DNA from: TMP-86 sp039807285
GTDB taxonomy: Bacteria; Pseudomonadota; Gammaproteobacteria; Steroidobacterales; Steroidobacteraceae
Reading direction: 5' to 3'
Assembly: GCA_044226785.1 (NCBI GenBank)
Contig: JBGAGK010000015.1
Location: forward strand, 56,873 to 120,872
DNA length: 64,000 nucleotides
The position numbers and the translations under genes are program-made. Positions within the stretch are counted from its first letter, which is position 1. Each line of letters begins with the position of its first letter. Positions 34,512 through 43,997 of the stretch are shown piece after piece. Under the pieces are notes generated by a model. That model had not been told where the DNA came from. It searched no databases and saw only the letters and a program-made list of their open reading frames with translations.

Positions 34512-35399
34512 ATGCAGGCAAAACCCTACATCACCGGTGCACCGGACGAATCACGGATCATCCGGGCTGCCGCGGCGCTCGGCGTTGTGGGAGGGTGCGA
34601 TGCCACGCCAACCCGGATGCTGGGCCTGTTGTGCGATCCCCAGGTCGAACCACGCCAGGTATCGGAACTGATCCGGCGTCAGCCGGCGCTGTGCGCACGC
34701 GTGCTGCGGGTGGCGAACTCTCCGTATTACGGGCAGAGCCGTGCGGTCAGGACGCTGGAGCGTGCCTTTCTCGTGCTGGGCATCGATGCGGTCCGCGGCA
34801 TTGCCGCCGCGGCGTGCCTGGACCGCACGGCACAGGTATGCAAGACGCGTGGAATCCTCGATCTGGATGCGTTGCTGGATCATTTCGTGGCGGTGGCTGC
34901 AGCGGCAGAACAGCTGGCCCGCCTCCTGCGCTCGCCGGCCACGCCGGAAACCTTCATCGCCGGCCTCATGCATGACTTCGGCTTCCTGATCCTGCTGAGT
35001 CTGAACCCGGACGCAGTGGCTGCCATGGTATCCGATTGGCGTCTGCAGCCCACGGCGGCACTCCACGAACTCGAAGCGCGCCACATCGGCCTCAGCCACG
35101 CCCGGTGTGCGGCCGTGGCCTTTGAATCATGGGCCCTGCCGCCTTCGCTGATCGCGGCGGCGATGCATCATCATGATCCCATGGGTGCCTTGCCACAGTT
35201 CCGCGCGCTGACCGCGCTGGTCAACCTGGGGGAAAGTCTGGCGATGGCGGCGGGATTCAACGGGGTGTTCGAACGGACCGGGCAGGCGGCGGATGCCGAT
35301 GCGATGCGTGAGCTGGGCATCGATGAAGAACAGCTTGCCACCGCAGCAGCGGGGCTGGCTGATCGCGTGCGTGCATTTCGCGGCGCAATGGCGGATTGA
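34512..35399 (+). CDS. HDOD-domain signalling protein
   Basis: A 295-residue protein with one HDOD domain (about residues 30-220). It shows LCARVLRVANSPYYGQ, RTLERAFLVLGIDAVRGIA, FIAGLMHDFGFLILLSL and SHARCAAVAFESWALPPSLIAAAMHHHDP. HDOD proteins lack a full catalytic HD site and usually act as signalling partners. Divergent arrangement with the GGDEF-EAL gene suggests linked c-di-GMP control. It converges on soxG. Confidence 0.88.
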   Translation: MQAKPYITGAPDESRIIRAAAALGVVGGCDATPTRMLGLLCDPQVEPRQVSELIRRQPALCARVLRVANSPYYGQSRAVRTLERAFLVLGIDAVRGIAAAACLDRTAQVCKTRGILDLDALLDHFVAVAAAAEQLARLLRSPATPETFIAGLMHDFGFLILLSLNPDAVAAMVSDWRLQPTAALHELEARHIGLSHARCAAVAFESWALPPSLIAAAMHHHDPMGALPQFRALTALVNLGESLAMAAGFNGVFERTGQAADADAMRELGIDEEQLATAAAGLADRVRAFRGAMAD

Positions 35400-35423
35400 C
35401 GGTGCGCAGGGCGTGCGTGCGCG

Positions 35424-35921
35424 TCAGTCCAGAACCTGTTCGGCCAGCAACTCCGTGCAGTAGGGCAGGAACGACCGCCACACCTCGACGTGGAAGGCTT
35501 CGGGGTGAGTGCGCCACAGCACGATATCCGCCTTCCCGAATACGGTGCGTGTGCACATGCCCACGGGGAACCGCTCCGGGTGCAGGTCCAGCGGACAGGC
35601 GGCATTGAGCAGCATTCCGCTGTCAGGGCCACAGACCTCGAACGCAACCTGCCGGTGGCCGACATCCACGAGCGAATGTGCCATGCCGCCAAGCGCGCTG
35701 CGCAGGCCCTCCGGTTCATGATCGGGCGGCGCCAGCAGCAGGAACTCCTCCGGCCCCAGCCACAGTGCATGCAGATCGCCATCGCTGCGCGCACGACAGG
35801 CTTCAACCGGCAGACCGCAGGGCCAGCTGCGGCCTGCCGCGGCCAGCGCATCGGCGCCGCCCTGCAGGATCCAGCGGCTCATGGCCGGCAGCATGCGCAT
35901 GTACTGGCTCGACTCAGCCAT
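35424..35921 (-). CDS. soxG: Sarcosine oxidase gamma subunit
   Basis: A 165-residue protein with the SoxG pattern: WPCGLPVEACRARSDGDLHALWLGPEEFLLLAP, SLVDVGHRQVAFEVCGP and LNAACPLDLHPERFPVGMCTRTVFGKADIVLWR. It is the last gene of soxBDAG and overlaps the soxA stop by eight bases. It is the small structural subunit of the heterotetrameric enzyme that converts sarcosine and THF to glycine, methylene-THF and hydrogen peroxide. Confidence 0.92.
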   Translation of the reverse strand: MAESSQYMRMLPAMSRWILQGGADALAAAGRSWPCGLPVEACRARSDGDLHALWLGPEEFLLLAPPDHEPEGLRSALGGMAHSLVDVGHRQVAFEVCGPDSGMLLNAACPLDLHPERFPVGMCTRTVFGKADIVLWRTHPEAFHVEVWRSFLPYCTELLAEQVLD

Positions 35922-38898
35922 TCAGGCGTGCTCCCTTTTCGTCATGGAACACCGGCGAGGTGACTTCGACCTCGATTTCCCCACCGGGCATGGGCACGAA
36001 CAGGCGCTGGCCCATGCGCGCGCGGCCTCCGGCAACCAGCGCGAGCGCGATGGGTCTGCCCAGCACGGCGCTGTAATAGGACGAGGTGACGTGGCCGATG
36101 AGCTTCATCGGCACCGGCTGATCGCGGGACTCCACGATCTGCGCGCCTTCCTCGAGAGGCGTGGCCGTTGAAATGCACGTGAGACCGACGAGCTGCCTGC
36201 GGGCCGGGTCGTTCATCGAGGGACGCTGCAGCGAGCGCTTGCCGACGAAATCGGGCTTGGACTTGCCGATGGCCCAGGACAGGCCCGCATCATCCGGGGT
36301 CACCGTCCCGTCGGTGTCCTGGCCCACGATGATGTAGCCCTTTTCGGCGCGCAGCACATGCATGGTTTCGGTGCCGTAGGGAACGATGCCGTGCGCCTGG
36401 CCCGCCTCGAACACCTTTTCCCACACGGCCGCGCCATGGGCTGCCGGCACGTTGATCTCGAAACCCAGTTCGCCCGTGAAGCTCACCCGGAAGATCATCG
36501 CGGGAATCCGGGGCGCATCCTCCGTGCTGATGTGTCCGCGGCACAGCGCCATGTGTGGCAGGGCAGCGGCAGAAAGATCCGCATCCCGGATCACCGCCCC
36601 CACCACGTTGCGTGCCTTCGGGCCCTGGACCGCGATCACGGCCCACTGCTCGGTGGTGGAGGTGAGCCAGACGGCCAGGTCAGGCCACTCGGTCTGGCGG
36701 AAATCCTCCATCATCGCCAGCACCCGCGCCGCACCGCCGGTGGTGGTGGTGACGTGGAAGCGATCCTGCGCGAGGCGGGCCACTACGCCATCGTCGTAGA
36801 TGAAGCCGTCATCCCGGCACAGGATGCCGTAGCGGCAGCGGCCGACGGCCAGATTCGACCAGTTGTTGATGTACAGCCGGTTCAGGAACTCGGCCGCATC
36901 GGGCCCCACGACTTCGATCTTGCCCAGTGTGGAGGCATCGAACAGCCCGCAGGCGCTGCGCACCGCCAGGCATTCCCGGTTGACGGCAGCCTGCATGTCT
37001 TCGCCGTCCTGGGGAAAATGACGCGCGCGCATCCACAGGCTCACCGGTTCGAATACCGCGCCGCGTCCCTGGGCCCACCGGTGACTGGGCGTGAGCCGGA
37101 CCGGATCGAACAACTGGCCGCGTGAGGAACCGGCGAAGCTGCCGAACGTGGTGGGCGTGAACGGCATCCGGAAGGTTGTCAGTCCGATTTCCATCAGCGG
37201 CTTCTGCAGGCGCTGCGCTGCGATGGCCAGCGCGTTGAGGTTCGAGGTCCGCCCCTGGTCGGTGGCCATCCCGGTGGTGGTGAAGCGCTTGATGTGTTCG
37301 ATGGAGTGAAAGCCCTCCCGGGTGGCCAGCAGGATGTCCTTCACGGTGACATCGTGCTGGAAGTCCACGAAGGCCTTGCCGTCGTAAAAGTCCACGGGCT
37401 GAGGCAGGGCTCCCAGCCAGCCAGGCCCCGGTGCCGGACCTTCGTCGCTGACCTCGTAGCGGCGCGCGGCGAACAGCGCAGCGCCGTCTTCCAGTACACG
37501 GGCGAGCCCGAATGTCCCGCGACACGCACCTGCGCAGTGTGTGATCTCGGCGGCGCGTCCGGGTACGAACGCCTGCAGATGTTCGTCCCAGTCGAGTTTG
37601 CCGCGTGACTGGGAGAACAGGTGCACGCTGGGTGTGTAGCCGCCCGACATCAGCAGCAGGTCGCACTTCACGCTGCGCCGGAAATGCACGGCGCCGCTGG
37701 CATCGCGCTGGCCGATGCGTGCGGAGCGGATACGCTGATTGCCGCGCGTGTCCAGGATGGTGCCGGAGGCGATGACTTCGATGCCGGCAGCCTGCGCTGC
37801 CGCCAGTGATTCCGGTCCCGGCTGTTCACGCACGTCGACGATGGCGGCGAACACCACGCCGGCCGCAGCCAGTTCGATCGCACCCCGATAGGCTGCATCA
37901 TCCGCGGTCACCAGCACGGCGCGCGTGCCGGCGCGAACGCCGTAGCGGTTGAGGTAGGTGCGCGCCGCATCGGCCAGCATCACACCGGGGCGGTCGTTGC
38001 CGGGGAAGACCAGCGGGCGTTCGATGGCGCCCGTCGCCAGCACCACCTTCGCCGCACGGACCTGCCAGAGGCGCTCGCGGATCTGGCCGGGCAGGGCGCT
38101 CTGGCGATGGTCGCTGACCCGCTCGGACAGACCGATCAGGTTGTGGGGGAAGTAGCCAAATGCCGTGGTGCGCGGCAGGAGGGTGATGCGCGGGTTGGCC
38201 GCGAGTTCGGCAAGGGCACCGGCGAGCCATTGCGCGGCCGGCAGGCCGTCGATCCGGGCGCGTGCCTCGGACAGGAGCGATCCGCCCGGCTCGGATTGTT
38301 CATCGCACAGCAGGACACGCCCGCCGCTCTTCGCGGCAGCGAGAGCGGCGGCGATGCCGGCCGGACCGGCACCCACGACCAGTACCTCGCAATGCGCGTA
38401 GCGATGCACATAGCGGTCCGGGTCGGGCAGCGTCGGGGCCCTGCCGATGCCGGCCGCGCGCCGGATCACCGGTTCGTACAGTGCCTTCCACGCGCGACGC
38501 GGCCACATGAAGGTCTTGTAGTAGAACCCGGCTGGAAAAAAACGCGCCAGCGCATCGTTGATGCATCCGATATCGAATCGCAGGCCGGGCCAGCGATTCT
38601 GGCTCCCGGACTGCAGGCCCTCGTAGAGTTCCACCTGGGTAGCACGCAGATTCGGCGTGTAGCGCGCTTCGTCGCGCCACACGGCCACCAGGGCGTTGGG
38701 CTCCTCGGATCCTGCACCCAGGACTCCGCGCGGGCGATGATACTTGAACGAGCGGGCGGTCAGGTGCACGCCGTTGGCCAGAAGGGCCGAGGCAAGGGTG
38801 TCGCCGGGGTGGCCGCTCAAGGTCCGGCCGTCGAACCGGAAGTTCACGGTGCGTTCCCGGTCGATGCGCCCGCCGGTGGGGGTCCTGAACCTGTTCAC
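35914..38898 (-). CDS. soxA: Sarcosine oxidase alpha subunit
   Basis: A 994-residue protein of normal SoxA size. The N-terminal Fer2_4-like domain (about 15-100) has the SFKYHRPRGVLGAGSEEPNA signature. A dinucleotide-binding domain begins CEVLVVGAGPAGIAAALAAAKSGG (GxGxxG 176-181). The C-terminal third (about 610-985) is a GcvT-like folate domain (GELGFEINVP, SLWMRARHFPQ). It handles NAD and THF chemistry, channelling the iminium product to folate. The GTG start overlaps the soxD stop (GTGA). Confidence 0.95.
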   Translation of the reverse strand: MNRFRTPTGGRIDRERTVNFRFDGRTLSGHPGDTLASALLANGVHLTARSFKYHRPRGVLGAGSEEPNALVAVWRDEARYTPNLRATQVELYEGLQSGSQNRWPGLRFDIGCINDALARFFPAGFYYKTFMWPRRAWKALYEPVIRRAAGIGRAPTLPDPDRYVHRYAHCEVLVVGAGPAGIAAALAAAKSGGRVLLCDEQSEPGGSLLSEARARIDGLPAAQWLAGALAELAANPRITLLPRTTAFGYFPHNLIGLSERVSDHRQSALPGQIRERLWQVRAAKVVLATGAIERPLVFPGNDRPGVMLADAARTYLNRYGVRAGTRAVLVTADDAAYRGAIELAAAGVVFAAIVDVREQPGPESLAAAQAAGIEVIASGTILDTRGNQRIRSARIGQRDASGAVHFRRSVKCDLLLMSGGYTPSVHLFSQSRGKLDWDEHLQAFVPGRAAEITHCAGACRGTFGLARVLEDGAALFAARRYEVSDEGPAPGPGWLGALPQPVDFYDGKAFVDFQHDVTVKDILLATREGFHSIEHIKRFTTTGMATDQGRTSNLNALAIAAQRLQKPLMEIGLTTFRMPFTPTTFGSFAGSSRGQLFDPVRLTPSHRWAQGRGAVFEPVSLWMRARHFPQDGEDMQAAVNRECLAVRSACGLFDASTLGKIEVVGPDAAEFLNRLYINNWSNLAVGRCRYGILCRDDGFIYDDGVVARLAQDRFHVTTTTGGAARVLAMMEDFRQTEWPDLAVWLTSTTEQWAVIAVQGPKARNVVGAVIRDADLSAAALPHMALCRGHISTEDAPRIPAMIFRVSFTGELGFEINVPAAHGAAVWEKVFEAGQAHGIVPYGTETMHVLRAEKGYIIVGQDTDGTVTPDDAGLSWAIGKSKPDFVGKRSLQRPSMNDPARRQLVGLTCISTATPLEEGAQIVESRDQPVPMKLIGHVTSSYYSAVLGRPIALALVAGGRARMGQRLFVPMPGGEIEVEVTSPVFHDEKGARLNG

Positions 38899-39164
38899 GG
38901 TCGTGGCTCACCCACTTTGTACGTGCCCTGGAACTGGTCCGTGGTGGTATCACGCAGCGCGTTGAAGAACCGCCCGCAGCCATGCGAGTGCCGCCAGCGT
39001 TCCGCACGCAGGCCCCGTTCATTGTTCCGCAGGTACAGGAACCCGGTCCATTGCGCATCATCGTAATCGGCCGGCTGCGCCGGGCGGACCACATGGGCCT
39101 GGCCGCCGTAGGAGAATTCGATCTCGGGCCGCTTTCCACACCAGGGGCAGTCGATCAGCAGCAT
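38895..39164 (-). CDS. soxD: Sarcosine oxidase delta subunit
   Basis: An 89-residue zinc protein. MLLIDCPWCGKRPEIEFSYGG with C6 and C9, and RHSHGCGRFFNALRDT with H59 and C63, form the SoxD zinc site. The ATG at 39164 gives exactly the family length. The gene lies 10 bases after soxB and overlaps soxA. The order B-D-A-G matches the canonical operon. Confidence 0.93.
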   Translation of the reverse strand: MLLIDCPWCGKRPEIEFSYGGQAHVVRPAQPADYDDAQWTGFLYLRNNERGLRAERWRHSHGCGRFFNALRDTTTDQFQGTYKVGEPRP

Positions 39165-39174
39165 CCGCAGGGCC

Positions 39175-40434
39175 TCAATGCGCCACCGCTGCGGCTGCGG
39201 CTTCATCGATGAGCCGGCCCTCGCGGAAACGCTCCAGGGTGAACGGTGCGTTGATCGGATGCGGGTCATCCCGCGCGATGGTCCAGGCGAACACATGCGC
39301 AGCACCGGGCGTGGCCTTGAAGCCCCCGGTCCCCCAGCCGCAATTGACGTACAGGCCCGGCACCGGGGTCTTGCCGATGATGGGCGAGCGATCGGGGGTG
39401 ACATCGACGATGCCTCCCCAGTTTCGCATCATGCGCATGCGCCGGAACATGGGAAACAGCTCGCAGATCGCATCCAGCGTATGCATGTTGATGTGCAGCG
39501 CGCCGCGCTGCGTGTAGGAGGTATAGGCATCGGTGCCGGCGCCGATCACCAGTTCGCCCTTGTCGGACTGGCTGATGTAGGCATGCACCGTGTTCGACAT
39601 CACCACGCAGGGGAAGACGGGCTTGACGGGCTCGGACACCAGCGCCTGCAGCGGGAAACTCTCCAGCGGCAGCTTCACGCCGGCAAGGCCCAGCACCACG
39701 CTGGTGTTGCCGGCCGCCGAGACGCCCACCTTCGGCGTGCGGATCTCCCCGCGGGTGGTCTTCAGCGAGGCGATGCGGCCACCGGGGTCGCGGGATATGC
39801 CGGTGACCTCGCAGTTCTCGATGATGTCCACACCCAGGGCATCGGCCGCACGGGCATATCCCCAGGCCACCGCATCGTGCCGGGCCGTGCCGCCGCGCCT
39901 TTGCAGCGCCGCGCCCAGAACGGGATAACGGATGTCGGGCGAGATGTTCAGCAGCGGGCAGAAGTCCCTGGCCTGTTCGGGGCTGAGCCATTCGTTGTCC
40001 ACCCCGTTGCAGCGGTTGGCGTGGATGTGACGCTTGGCGGACTGCATGTCATGGACCGTGTGCGCGAGCATCATCACGCCGCGGGGCGAGAACATCACGT
40101 TGTAGTTCAGCGCCTGCGACAGACCCTCCCAGAGCTGGAGCGAATGGTCGTACAGCGCGGCGCTTTCATCGAACAGGTAGTTCGAGCGGATGATGGTGGT
40201 GTTGCGGCCGGTGTTGCCGCCACCGATCCAGCCCTTTTCGAGCACCGCGATGTTGGTCAGGCCATGCTCTGCGGCCAGGTAGTAGGCAGCCCCCAGGCCG
40301 TGGCCGCCACCGCCGACGATGACGGCATCGTAGGAGGGTTTGGGGTTGGGCTTGCGCCACTGGATCTGCCAGGTGCGGTGCCGCGACAGCCCCCTCAGGA
40401 TCAGCGAGAGGGCCGAGAACTTCTGCCGGGTCAT
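39175..40434 (-). CDS. soxB: Sarcosine oxidase beta subunit
   Basis: A 419-residue DAO-type flavoprotein. The FAD motif is AVIVGGGGHGLGAAYYLA (41-46). GGTARHDAVAWGYARAA contains H186, matching the His that binds FMN covalently in this family. The C-terminal GIVDVTPDRSPIIGKTP and CGWGTGGFKATPG complete the FAD clamp. It oxidises the N-methyl group of sarcosine. It is the first gene of the operon and lies 10 bases downstream of the dimethylglycine dehydrogenase-like gene, so all five genes are probably co-transcribed. Confidence 0.95.
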   Translation of the reverse strand: MTRQKFSALSLILRGLSRHRTWQIQWRKPNPKPSYDAVIVGGGGHGLGAAYYLAAEHGLTNIAVLEKGWIGGGNTGRNTTIIRSNYLFDESAALYDHSLQLWEGLSQALNYNVMFSPRGVMMLAHTVHDMQSAKRHIHANRCNGVDNEWLSPEQARDFCPLLNISPDIRYPVLGAALQRRGGTARHDAVAWGYARAADALGVDIIENCEVTGISRDPGGRIASLKTTRGEIRTPKVGVSAAGNTSVVLGLAGVKLPLESFPLQALVSEPVKPVFPCVVMSNTVHAYISQSDKGELVIGAGTDAYTSYTQRGALHINMHTLDAICELFPMFRRMRMMRNWGGIVDVTPDRSPIIGKTPVPGLYVNCGWGTGGFKATPGAAHVFAWTIARDDPHPINAPFTLERFREGRLIDEAAAAAVAH

Positions 40435-40444
40435 GCTCGCCAGT

Positions 40445-42904
40445 CTACGCCTTCAGCGCCAGGTTTTCCGGATCGTGCGGGGAGTCGACCAGTACGGTAG
40501 CCTGTTTGCGTTCCCCGAGGATCTCGATCTGCAGTCCCGTCCCCACCGCGGCGAACTCCGGCTTCACATAGCCAATGGCCAGACTCTTCTTCAGGAAATG
40601 ACCGTAATAACCCGAGGTCGCACGTCCCACCATGTTGCCCCGGGTGTCGAACAGCGGTTCATTGCCCAGCGGGTCGGCGTCGGTCACGCCATGCACTTCC
40701 AGGGTGATGAACCGGTTGGGAATGCCTGCGGCCTGCTGGCGGACCAGGGCGGCCTTGCCGATGAACTCCGGCTTGTTCATTCGCACGAATCGGTCGAGGC
40801 CCGTCTCGAAGGGTGTGTAGTCGCGAGTCATGTCCGTACCCCACATGCGGTAGGACTTCTCCAGACGCAATGACTCCATGGCACGCATGCCCACGAGACC
40901 GATGCCGTGCGGCTTGCCCGAGGAGAATATCGCGTCGAACAGATGATGGGCGTATTCGACGGGGAAGTGCAGTTCCCAGCCCAGCGACCCGACGAAGTTC
41001 ACGCGCAGCATGTACACGTCGGTGGCCAGACCGACTTCGGCGATCCGGGCGGTCAGCCAGGGGAAGGACTCGTTGTCGAGCTTGTCCTCGCACAGGGGCT
41101 GGAGGACTTCCCGGGCGCGCGGACCCGCGACCACGAAGCAGCCACGGCTCCCGGTGATGCGGCGCAGGGACACCCTGCCATCGGCCGGGAGCTGCTTTTC
41201 CAGGTAATCACCGTCGAAACGTTCGGCTGCACCGGCGCTGACCACGTAGAAGCGGTCCTCGGCGATGCGGGTGATGGTGAACTCGGAGCGGATGCCACCC
41301 TTCGGGGTCAGCGCGTGGCACAGCGCCATGCGGCCCACCCGGGTGGGTACCTTGTTCGCGACCAGATGATCCAGCCAGTCGGTTGCCCCCGGTCCCCATA
41401 CCTCCCACTTGCTGAAGGGCGTGAGGTCCATCAGGCCCACCGTTTCGCGCATCAGCCGGCATTCGTTGCCGACATGCTCGAAGTAATTGGAGCGCCTGAA
41501 GCTCCAGACGTCCTTGCGCTCAATGCCCACTGGAGCGAACCAGTTGGCGCGCTCCCAGCCATAGCGCTGGCCGAACACGGCACCCTTCGCAGCAAGCCGG
41601 TCATAAACGGGACTGGTCTTGGCCGGGCGCGCGTCCTCGCGTTCCTCGTCCGGGAAATGGATGGTGAAGACGTTGCGATAAGTTTCCTCGTTCTTCTTCA
41701 CCACGTATCGCTTGCTGGTGTACGGTCCGAAGCGCCGTGGATCGACGGCCAGCAGGTCGATGCCGGGCTGGCCCTCGGTGATCCATTCCGCCAGCTGCCA
41801 GCCGGAGCCACCGGCCGCCGTGATGCCGAAGCTGTGCCCCTCGTTCAGCCAGACATTGGGCACGCCCCAGGCCGGGCCCACCAGAGGGCTGCCGTCCGGT
41901 GTGTACGCGATGGGTCCATTGACGATGTCCTTGATGCCGCAGTTGGCCAGGGCTGGAACACGGCGACCGGCTGCCTCCACATGGGGGACCAGGCGTTCCA
42001 GGTCCCCGTCGAACAGGCTCTTGCCGAACCAGTCCGGGACGCCATCGGCGAACCGGGCCGGTGCGCCGGCCTCGTAGGGTCCCAGGATCCAGCCACCGCG
42101 TTCCTCGCGCAGGTAATAGGACTGGTCGGATTCGCGCAGCACCGCCAGTTCCCTGCCGCCACCCTTGCGATAGCTGACCAGTTCGGGTGACTCGTCGTAC
42201 ACGATGTATTGATGTTCCACCGGGATCGACGGCACGTTCAGGCCGAAAAGCCGCCCGGTCTGGCGTGCATAGTTTCCGGTGGCGCAGACCACGTGTTCGC
42301 AGGTGATCTCGCCCTGGGTGGTGGAAAGCTTCCACTCGCCCGATGGGGTCCGCTGGACGCCCGTCACTTCGCAGTGCTCGTGGATCTCCGCGCCGCGGCT
42401 GCGCGCACCCTTGCGCAGCGCCATGGTCAGGTCCGCCGGGGCGATATGGCCGTCGTCCGGGTGATAGAGCGCACCGACGAGGGCGGGGGTATTGCCCGTG
42501 CCGCCCAGTTCCACCAGCGGCCAGAGCTTTTTCACTTCCGCCGGTGTGATGATCTGGAAGGGCACGCCGATGGTGTTGGCCGTGCCGCAGTACTTGTAAT
42601 ACTCGTCCATGCGCTGCCGGCTCGTGGCCAGGCGCAGGTTGCCCGTGACATGGAAGCTCACGTCCTGGCCTGTCTCCGCCGGCAGGCGCTTGTACAGGTC
42701 CACCGAGTACTTGTGCAGCTGGCCGACGGTGTAGCTCATGTTGAACAGCGGCAGGAGTCCCGCGGCATGCCAGGTGGATCCAGCCGTCAGCTCGGTGCGC
42801 TCCAGCAGCACCACATCCTTCCAGCCTTTCAGCGCCAGGTGGTACAGCGTGCTCACACCCACGGCGCCACCACCGATTACGACTGCCCGCGCATGACTCT
42901 TCAT
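40445..42904 (-). CDS. Dimethylglycine dehydrogenase-like FAD/GcvT protein
   Basis: An 819-residue two-part enzyme. The N-terminal DAO domain (1 to about 430) has VVIGGGAVGVSTLYHLA and TAGSTWHAAGL with H47, the likely covalent-FAD His of DMGDH and sarcosine dehydrogenase. The C-terminal GcvT module (about 460-815) shows GIRSEFTITRIAEDRFYVVSAG and NFVGSLGWELHFP. It likely demethylates dimethylglycine to sarcosine, passing the carbon to THF. The ATG at 42904 has AAGGA upstream. It is co-directional with soxBDAG and divergent from the GbdR-like regulator. Sarcosine dehydrogenase is an alternative. Confidence 0.88.
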   Translation of the reverse strand: MKSHARAVVIGGGAVGVSTLYHLALKGWKDVVLLERTELTAGSTWHAAGLLPLFNMSYTVGQLHKYSVDLYKRLPAETGQDVSFHVTGNLRLATSRQRMDEYYKYCGTANTIGVPFQIITPAEVKKLWPLVELGGTGNTPALVGALYHPDDGHIAPADLTMALRKGARSRGAEIHEHCEVTGVQRTPSGEWKLSTTQGEITCEHVVCATGNYARQTGRLFGLNVPSIPVEHQYIVYDESPELVSYRKGGGRELAVLRESDQSYYLREERGGWILGPYEAGAPARFADGVPDWFGKSLFDGDLERLVPHVEAAGRRVPALANCGIKDIVNGPIAYTPDGSPLVGPAWGVPNVWLNEGHSFGITAAGGSGWQLAEWITEGQPGIDLLAVDPRRFGPYTSKRYVVKKNEETYRNVFTIHFPDEEREDARPAKTSPVYDRLAAKGAVFGQRYGWERANWFAPVGIERKDVWSFRRSNYFEHVGNECRLMRETVGLMDLTPFSKWEVWGPGATDWLDHLVANKVPTRVGRMALCHALTPKGGIRSEFTITRIAEDRFYVVSAGAAERFDGDYLEKQLPADGRVSLRRITGSRGCFVVAGPRAREVLQPLCEDKLDNESFPWLTARIAEVGLATDVYMLRVNFVGSLGWELHFPVEYAHHLFDAIFSSGKPHGIGLVGMRAMESLRLEKSYRMWGTDMTRDYTPFETGLDRFVRMNKPEFIGKAALVRQQAAGIPNRFITLEVHGVTDADPLGNEPLFDTRGNMVGRATSGYYGHFLKKSLAIGYVKPEFAAVGTGLQIEILGERKQATVLVDSPHDPENLALKA

Positions 42905-43028
42905 GGTCCTTGCCTGCTCCATTGACTGTGCTGCCGGAGTGTAGCGGCCACAGCGGCGCAGACAACCCCATTTGCGACAGCACCTGTCAAGAATGCGCCA
43001 GTGACGGCCCCGATGGCATAATGTGGCC
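42905..43028. promoter_or_regulatory. Divergent control region, dmgdh/sox operon and GbdR-like gene
   Basis: Bases 42966-42986 read CCCCATTTGCGACAGCACC..., resembling the inverted 20-base sites found between purU and the corrinoid gene (CCGATTGCGACATACC core). A GbdR-type activator binding here could control both the demethylation operon and itself. Confidence 0.45.
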
Positions 43029-43997
43029 ATGGAGCCCGCAGCCGCTCAGCGCCGCCAGCGCTTTGCCTTCCTGACCCTGGCGAACTATTCGCTGATTGCG
43101 GTTTCCAACGCCATCGAACCGTTGCGCATGGCCAATCGCATCGCCGGCCAGGACGCCTACGAGTGGTCCCTGTTCAGCATGGACGGCCGGCCGGCGAAAT
43201 CCAGCAGCGGTCTGGAGCTTGGCCCCACGCTGTCGCTGGACAAGCTGGGGAGCCCCGACATCCTGTTCGTGTGCGGCGGTGTGAACGTGCGCGACGCCGT
43301 CCTGCCGCCGCTGATCACGACCCTGCGCAGGCTCGCGGAACGGCATGTGGCCCTGGGGAGCCTGTGTACCGGTGGTTATGCACTGGCAAGGGCCGGCCTG
43401 CTGGACAACCTGCAGGCCACCATCCATTGGGAGAACCTCTCGGCCCTGCGCGAAGAGTTCCCGCGCGTGCGCATCAGCGATCAGCTGTTCACCATCGACA
43501 AGGACCGCTACACCTGTTCGGGTGGCACGGCACCCCTGGACCTGATGCTCAACCTGATCCGCCTGAAGCTCGGTGCGCGCACCGCCCAGCTGGTGTCCGA
43601 GCAGTTCATGATGGAGCGGGTGCGCAGCGACAAGGACCGGCAATACGTGCCGCTGCGGGCGCAGGTGGGGCCGTCCCACCGGAGCCTCATCAAGGTTGCG
43701 CAGCTGATGGAGCAGAACATCGAAAGGCCGCTCTCGCTCGATCGCATTGCCAGCACCACCGGGTTGTCCCGCCGGCAGATCGAACGCCTGTTCAGGCGGC
43801 ATCTGAACTGCGTGCCCAAGCGCTACTATCTGGAGATGCGCCTGCGCAGGGCGCGCGAACTGCTGCTGCAGACGGCCATGCCCATCATGGACATCACCAC
43901 CGCCTGCGGATTCCAGTCACCGCCGCATTTTTCCAAGTGCTACCGCAACCAGTTCGGCCACCCGCCGAGCGCGGAACGTCTGAACCCGGTTACTTGA
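43029..43997 (+). CDS. GATase1-AraC transcriptional regulator (GbdR/CdhR-like)
   Basis: A 322-residue regulator. An N-terminal DJ-1/PfpI-like domain (about 8-180; FLTLANYSLIAVSNAIEPLRMAN, FVCGGVNV, ALGSLCTGGYALARAGLL) precedes an AraC helix-turn-helix (about 215-315; LSLDRIASTTGLSRRQIERLFRRHL, DITTACGFQSPPHFSKCYRNQFG). This is the architecture of GbdR (betaine/dimethylglycine), CdhR (carnitine) and SouR. The position beside the dimethylglycine/sarcosine genes favours a GbdR-like sensor. The ATG at 43029 is used; a GTG at 43023 is possible. It overlaps convergent purU by eight bases. Confidence 0.92.
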   Translation: MEPAAAQRRQRFAFLTLANYSLIAVSNAIEPLRMANRIAGQDAYEWSLFSMDGRPAKSSSGLELGPTLSLDKLGSPDILFVCGGVNVRDAVLPPLITTLRRLAERHVALGSLCTGGYALARAGLLDNLQATIHWENLSALREEFPRVRISDQLFTIDKDRYTCSGGTAPLDLMLNLIRLKLGARTAQLVSEQFMMERVRSDKDRQYVPLRAQVGPSHRSLIKVAQLMEQNIERPLSLDRIASTTGLSRRQIERLFRRHLNCVPKRYYLEMRLRRARELLLQTAMPIMDITTACGFQSPPHFSKCYRNQFGHPPSAERLNPVT

